From: Rugamonas rubra
Lineage (GTDB): Bacteria > Pseudomonadota > Gammaproteobacteria > Burkholderiales > Burkholderiaceae_D
Direction: 5' to 3'
Length of the DNA: 64,000 nucleotides
Assembly: GCF_900114705.1 (NCBI RefSeq)
Contig: NZ_FOTW01000025.1
Location: forward strand, 62,001-126,000
Part shown: piece after piece, positions 61,064 to 64,000 of the stretch
How positions within the stretch are numbered: the first letter of the stretch is position 1
How the letters are laid out: every line of letters begins with the position of its first letter
Program-made: the position numbers and the translations under genes
The notes under the pieces: generated by a model
The model's database searches: none
The model's input: only the letters and a program-made list of their open reading frames with translations
Told to the model about the DNA's origin: nothing

Positions 61064-61870
61064 ATGCCATTTTTGTCCCCCCAGCGCAGGGCCGCCGGCG
61101 GTGCCGCCGCGTTGTTGGCGCCGTCGCCAACCCCGTTGTCCGCCCGATTGTTGGCTACCTTGTTGGCCGCGCTGCTCTCCGCGCCGTTCTGCGCCACGGC
61201 CGCCGCGCCGTCGCCGCAGGAGATCTTGCGCCAGGTGGACCGCTACCGCCTGCCGCTGAACAGCTTCGAGGCCTCGGTGCGCATCGTCCCGGTGCAGGGC
61301 GGGGTGGAGCAGGAGGCCGGCACCTACATCGTGCGCGGTGCCAACCACAACCAGGCGCTGGTCGAGGCCACCAGCGTGGAGCAGCGCGGGCAGAAGTTTT
61401 TGACCACCGACAGCGGCATCTTCTTCTACGCGCCGCGCACGCGGCGGGCGATCCGCCTGACGCCGCTGCAAACGCTGCGCGGCAAGGCCTCGATCGGCGA
61501 CCTGGCGCGCATCAGCTTCGAGAACGACTACGAGGTGGCGCTGGCCGAGACGGCGCAACCGGGCTGCCCGGCGGACAGCTGCGTGGCGCTGGCGCTGAGT
61601 AGCAAGAACGAGGCCGCCACCTACACCCGCATCACGCTGCTGGTGGGGCGCCAGCGCGGCCAGTACGTGCCGTTGAAGGCCATGTTGTACGTCGCCAGCG
61701 GCAAGCTGCTGAAGCTGGCCGTGTTCGACGCGGCCAGCGGCGGCCTGCCGCCGACCACCCATTACTCCGACCCGCAGCAGACCGCCGACGAGACCCGCGT
61801 CGTGTTCGAGAAGATCCGCGCGGTCGATTTCCCGGCCAGCACCTTCAACCCGCGCAGCCTGGAACAATGA
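61064..61870 (+). CDS. LolA-like outer-membrane lipoprotein-sorting family protein
   Basis: A 268-residue exported protein. After a long signal region (about residues 1-48, ending ATAA) comes a LolA/LolB-like open barrel: SFEASVRIVPVQGGVEQEAG, FFYAPRTRRAIRLTPLQ and ARISFENDYEVALAE. Such proteins ferry lipophilic cargo across the periplasm. With the ABC pair upstream and the barrel protein downstream it forms a plausible trans-envelope route. The ATG at 61064 is used here; a GTG at 61052 that overlaps the permease stop is also possible. It overlaps the next gene as ATGA. Confidence 0.82.
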   Translation: MPFLSPQRRAAGGAAALLAPSPTPLSARLLATLLAALLSAPFCATAAAPSPQEILRQVDRYRLPLNSFEASVRIVPVQGGVEQEAGTYIVRGANHNQALVEATSVEQRGQKFLTTDSGIFFYAPRTRRAIRLTPLQTLRGKASIGDLARISFENDYEVALAETAQPGCPADSCVALALSSKNEAATYTRITLLVGRQRGQYVPLKAMLYVASGKLLKLAVFDAASGGLPPTTHYSDPQQTADETRVVFEKIRAVDFPASTFNPRSLEQ

Positions 61871-63237
61871 GGCTCAAGCCGCTGCTGCTGGCCTGCCTGC
61901 TGCTGTGCGGCGGCGCCCGCGCCGAGGACGCGGCCGGCGGCAACGCCGACGCCGACTGGGTCGGCGGCTTCGCACTGCTCGGCCGAGAACGCGCCGTGCT
62001 CAACGCCACGCCGCTCAACGAGGCCAACTTCCTCGACCTGGCCGGGCACAAGACCGAGCTGGTCGGGCTGTTGGAAGGGCGCTACCAGCAGTTCAGCTGG
62101 CGCGCCCGCGTGGAGACGGCGCACAGCGACGTGGCGGGCGAACGGCAGCGCTCCGCGTTCACACTGCAGGAGTTGAACCGGGTGTTCCAACTGAACGACG
62201 CGGTCACGCTCTCGCTGGGCAAGCGCCTGTACGCGCTTGATCCGTCCTACGTCAACCAGCCGCTGGGATTCTTCCAGAAGCGTAGCGACTTGAGCGACCC
62301 GCTCGACTCGCTCGGCCAGTCCGAGGGCCTGCCGATGGCGGTGCTCAGCTGGACCGGCGCCAGCGCCAGCGTGGCCGCGCTGTACAGCCGCGACGCGCGG
62401 CGCCACGCCGACGGCTACAACCGTGGCGTCGAGCAGTCGCTGCTCAAGTTCGGCTACGAGTTCCCGCAACTGAGCGCCAGCATCGTCCTGCGCCGCGCCA
62501 GCGGCGAGTCCAACGGCATCGGCGCCGCCTTGAGCGGCGCGGTGGGCGACACACTGTCCTGGTACGGCTCGGCTTACAGCGCGCGCGGCAGCCAGCGGCC
62601 GATTGTCGCCGGTTTGACGGCTCCCGATGGAAAGCTTGGTGTTGCCGCCAACGTTAGCTTGCATGCGAACGCCGGCGGCGCGTCGGATGCGGACGGCACA
62701 AACGGAACAAGCGGAAGCAGCGGAAGCAGCGGCGGCGCTGGCGGGCAGGGCGCCTACGGCCCGCTGCGCGCCAACGACGGCCACCGCTACCACCGCGCCA
62801 CCGTCGGCTTGGTGTGGACCTTGCCGGACCTGCCCAAGCTGCAGTTGGAGTACGCCTACGATGGTCGCGGCCTGTCCGACGCCCAGTTCGGCCGCCTGCT
62901 CGCCTTGGTGGCGACGAATCGCGAATCGGCCTTGCCAACGCCTGCCATCGCCGGGCTCCAAGCGCAACTGGCGCAGCTGTTGGTCAGCCAGGGCGCGCGG
63001 CGGCGCTACTTGAGCGTGTCGCTGGCGCAGACGGCCGGCGACTGGGAGCTGGGCGGCGGCGTCTACCTCGGCCAGGACGACCGCAGCCGCGTGTGGCACG
63101 GCACGGCCGACTATCGCCTGGACACGCGCACCACCCTGATGATTTCGGCACTGCACCAAGCCGGCGCCGCCGACTCCGAGCGCACCCTGTCGCCGCTCGG
63201 CAGCAGCCTGGCGCTGCGCCTGCGCCGGCAGTTCTAG
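61867..63237 (+). CDS. Outer-membrane beta-barrel protein of the cluster
   Basis: A 456-residue exported protein: signal peptide (1-19, ending ARA), then alternating beta strands and a terminal Phe (LRLRRQF), the outer-membrane assembly signal. A Gly/Ser-rich loop (GTSGSSGSSGGAGG) lies near residue 285. It resembles DUF1302-type barrels in style, but I cannot assign a family with certainty. It is translationally coupled to the LolA-like gene, so it may be the outer-membrane exit or receptor of this pathway. It is the last gene of the operon. Confidence 0.8.
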   Translation: MRLKPLLLACLLLCGGARAEDAAGGNADADWVGGFALLGRERAVLNATPLNEANFLDLAGHKTELVGLLEGRYQQFSWRARVETAHSDVAGERQRSAFTLQELNRVFQLNDAVTLSLGKRLYALDPSYVNQPLGFFQKRSDLSDPLDSLGQSEGLPMAVLSWTGASASVAALYSRDARRHADGYNRGVEQSLLKFGYEFPQLSASIVLRRASGESNGIGAALSGAVGDTLSWYGSAYSARGSQRPIVAGLTAPDGKLGVAANVSLHANAGGASDADGTNGTSGSSGSSGGAGGQGAYGPLRANDGHRYHRATVGLVWTLPDLPKLQLEYAYDGRGLSDAQFGRLLALVATNRESALPTPAIAGLQAQLAQLLVSQGARRRYLSVSLAQTAGDWELGGGVYLGQDDRSRVWHGTADYRLDTRTTLMISALHQAGAADSERTLSPLGSSLALRLRRQF

Positions 63238-63263
63238 CGCCGCCAGCTCAGCAACAAACAGGC

Positions 63264-63324
63264 GGGGTCAGTGCCGACATTCGGACATTCACCGCGTGAA
63301 TGTCCGAATGTCGGCACTGACCCC
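63264..63324. repeat. Long palindrome with GGGGTCAG ends
   Basis: Perfect inverted repeat with 29-base arms and a 3-base centre (CGC). It begins GGGGTCAGTGCCGACATTCG and ends with the complement. The ends match the type B palindromes at 24735 and elsewhere, but the inside is different. It lies 26 bases after the barrel gene stop and may also act as a terminator, although no T-run follows. Confidence 0.85.
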
Positions 63325-63404
63325 GGGGCTGCGGGGCGAACTATTGGCGCAGCGAAAACGAGAAAGAACTTATACTGCCCATTTTGCTCACACGGGAACG
63401 CCCA

Positions 63405-63863
63405 ATGTCCATCTCCCTCTCATTGCGCCTGATCTGCGCGGCCGGCGCGCTGGCCGCCTGCTTGAACGTCAATGCCGAAAGCTTCGCCTCGTCGGCCTCC
63501 AGCGCCGGTTCGGCGTCGAGCGGCAGCGTGTCCGATTCGCTCGGCGGCTCCAGCAACAGCTCGCGCGACGACAAGCGCAAGGTCGCCGACGGCGAATACC
63601 GCATCATCCAGATCGCCGCCACGCCCGAGCGCGCCGACCGTACCCGCGTGACGATGCAGGCCGACGATCCGCAACAGCGCGTCGTGCTGGACCTGCCGCG
63701 CGAGACCTTCGACCAGCAGCGCCTCGCGGCCGGCGATGTGATGTACGCGCGTAACCGGGTGTATGGCGTCGAGTTCGGCCGTGGCGACACGCGCCAGCCG
63801 TTCTATCTGGTGCTGGCCGACGAGTGGTACGGCGAGCTGGCCTCGCGCCCGGTCAGCCTTTGA
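63405..63863 (+). CDS. Exported hypothetical protein
   Basis: A 152-residue secreted protein with a signal peptide (about 1-24, ending VNA), a Ser-rich linker of about 30 residues (SASSAGSASSGS), then a charged domain with GEYRIIQIAATPERADRTRV and VVLDLPRETFDQQRL, ending in EFGRGDTRQPFYLVLADEW. It is not a family I recognise. The ATG at 63405 is preferred over one at 63384 because it gives a normal signal peptide. TATACT upstream could be a -10 box. Confidence 0.65.
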   Translation: MSISLSLRLICAAGALAACLNVNAESFASSASSAGSASSGSVSDSLGGSSNSSRDDKRKVADGEYRIIQIAATPERADRTRVTMQADDPQQRVVLDLPRETFDQQRLAAGDVMYARNRVYGVEFGRGDTRQPFYLVLADEWYGELASRPVSL

Positions 63864-64000
63864 AGTCAGCCCGCGCGCGATCCCGCGCGCTGGCGGTGAC
63901 CAGATTGCCCAGCTTCACCGGCTTCACCGGCTTCGCCGGCTTCACCGGCTTGGCCGGAGTGGCCAGGGCGGCCGGGTTGGCTTGTCTGGTGCTAGGGGCG
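63853..64000 (-). CDS. Partial gene at the right edge, Lys-Pro-Ala-Val rich
   Basis: On the minus strand a frame enters from beyond the window and ends at a TGA at 63855-63853. The visible residues are Ala/Pro-rich, with repeats AKPVKPAKPVKPV encoded by a 9-base tandem unit, then LGNLVTASARDRARADFKG. It overlaps the convergent gene by 11 bases. The low-complexity Lys-Pro tail could belong to an exported or DNA-binding protein. The start is outside the window, so the assignment as a gene is tentative. Confidence 0.35.
   Translation of the reverse strand, partial: APSTRQANPAALATPAKPVKPAKPVKPVKLGNLVTASARDRARADFKG

Overview
The window is high-GC DNA with strongly GC-rich third codon positions, which is why long antisense shadow ORFs lie opposite most real genes. 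It looks like a chromosomal segment of a betaproteobacterium of the Oxalobacteraceae (Massilia/Duganella/Janthinobacterium type). The reasons are the gene set (divergent wrbA and yihY with a DUF2069 gene and a FAD-linked oxidase behind wrbA, rhlE, metY, a PEP-CTERM protein) and a dispersed intergenic palindrome family ending in GGGTCAGACCC. This placement is inference from gene content; no rRNA or tRNA gene was seen.

Layout. 1-16953 is ordinary chromosome: a cut MepB-like gene, a Tat-exported PhoD phosphatase with a possible Pho box, thyA, rhlE, a threonine-aldolase-like enzyme, and a tightly overlapping minus-strand operon from wrbA (15509) to an ABC exporter (6870). 16954-21888 is an accessory island: an antitoxin whose toxin is beheaded, an internally deleted IS5-type transposase, a degraded second copy of the yihY 3' end, and an AT-rich 1097-residue protein joining a methyltransferase-like domain, a STAND-type P-loop NTPase and TPR repeats, a candidate defence gene. 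21889-35218 is a mixed region with metY, a CBS protein, phospholipase C plus a PEP-CTERM protein, a class A penicillin-binding protein, paired small coiled-coil proteins, a lipoprotein, and a divergent SDR/LysR pair.

35319-42243 is a compact minus-strand operon in which a ThDP-dependent acetolactate-synthase-like enzyme, an SDR and two citrate-synthase-fold proteins without the usual catalytic residues are translationally coupled and followed by a TonB-dependent receptor. It suggests synthesis of a small molecule together with its uptake. 42632-49709 holds two periplasmic ABC_sub_bind proteins and a 1509-residue hybrid kinase with a phosphorelay and fused GGDEF-EAL, probably one ligand-sensing unit that controls c-di-GMP.

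50294-63237 is the most striking region: a linear azol(in)e peptide (TOMM/LAP) RiPP cluster. It has a methyltransferase, a 45-residue precursor ending in eleven consecutive Ser/Thr/Cys residues, a stem-loop, a leader-binding ThiF-like protein, a YcaO cyclodehydratase, a SagB-type dehydrogenase, an unusual metallopeptidase-ABC ATPase fusion, an ABC-2 permease, a DUF2141 protein, and a second ABC (ATPase plus FtsX permease) with a LolA-like protein and an outer-membrane barrel. In the proposed pathway, precursor Cys/Ser/Thr residues are cyclised by YcaO with the ThiF-like partner and oxidised by the SagB-type enzyme. The leader is then removed by the fused peptidase and the product exported through the ABC system. 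None of this has been tested beyond reading the sequence.
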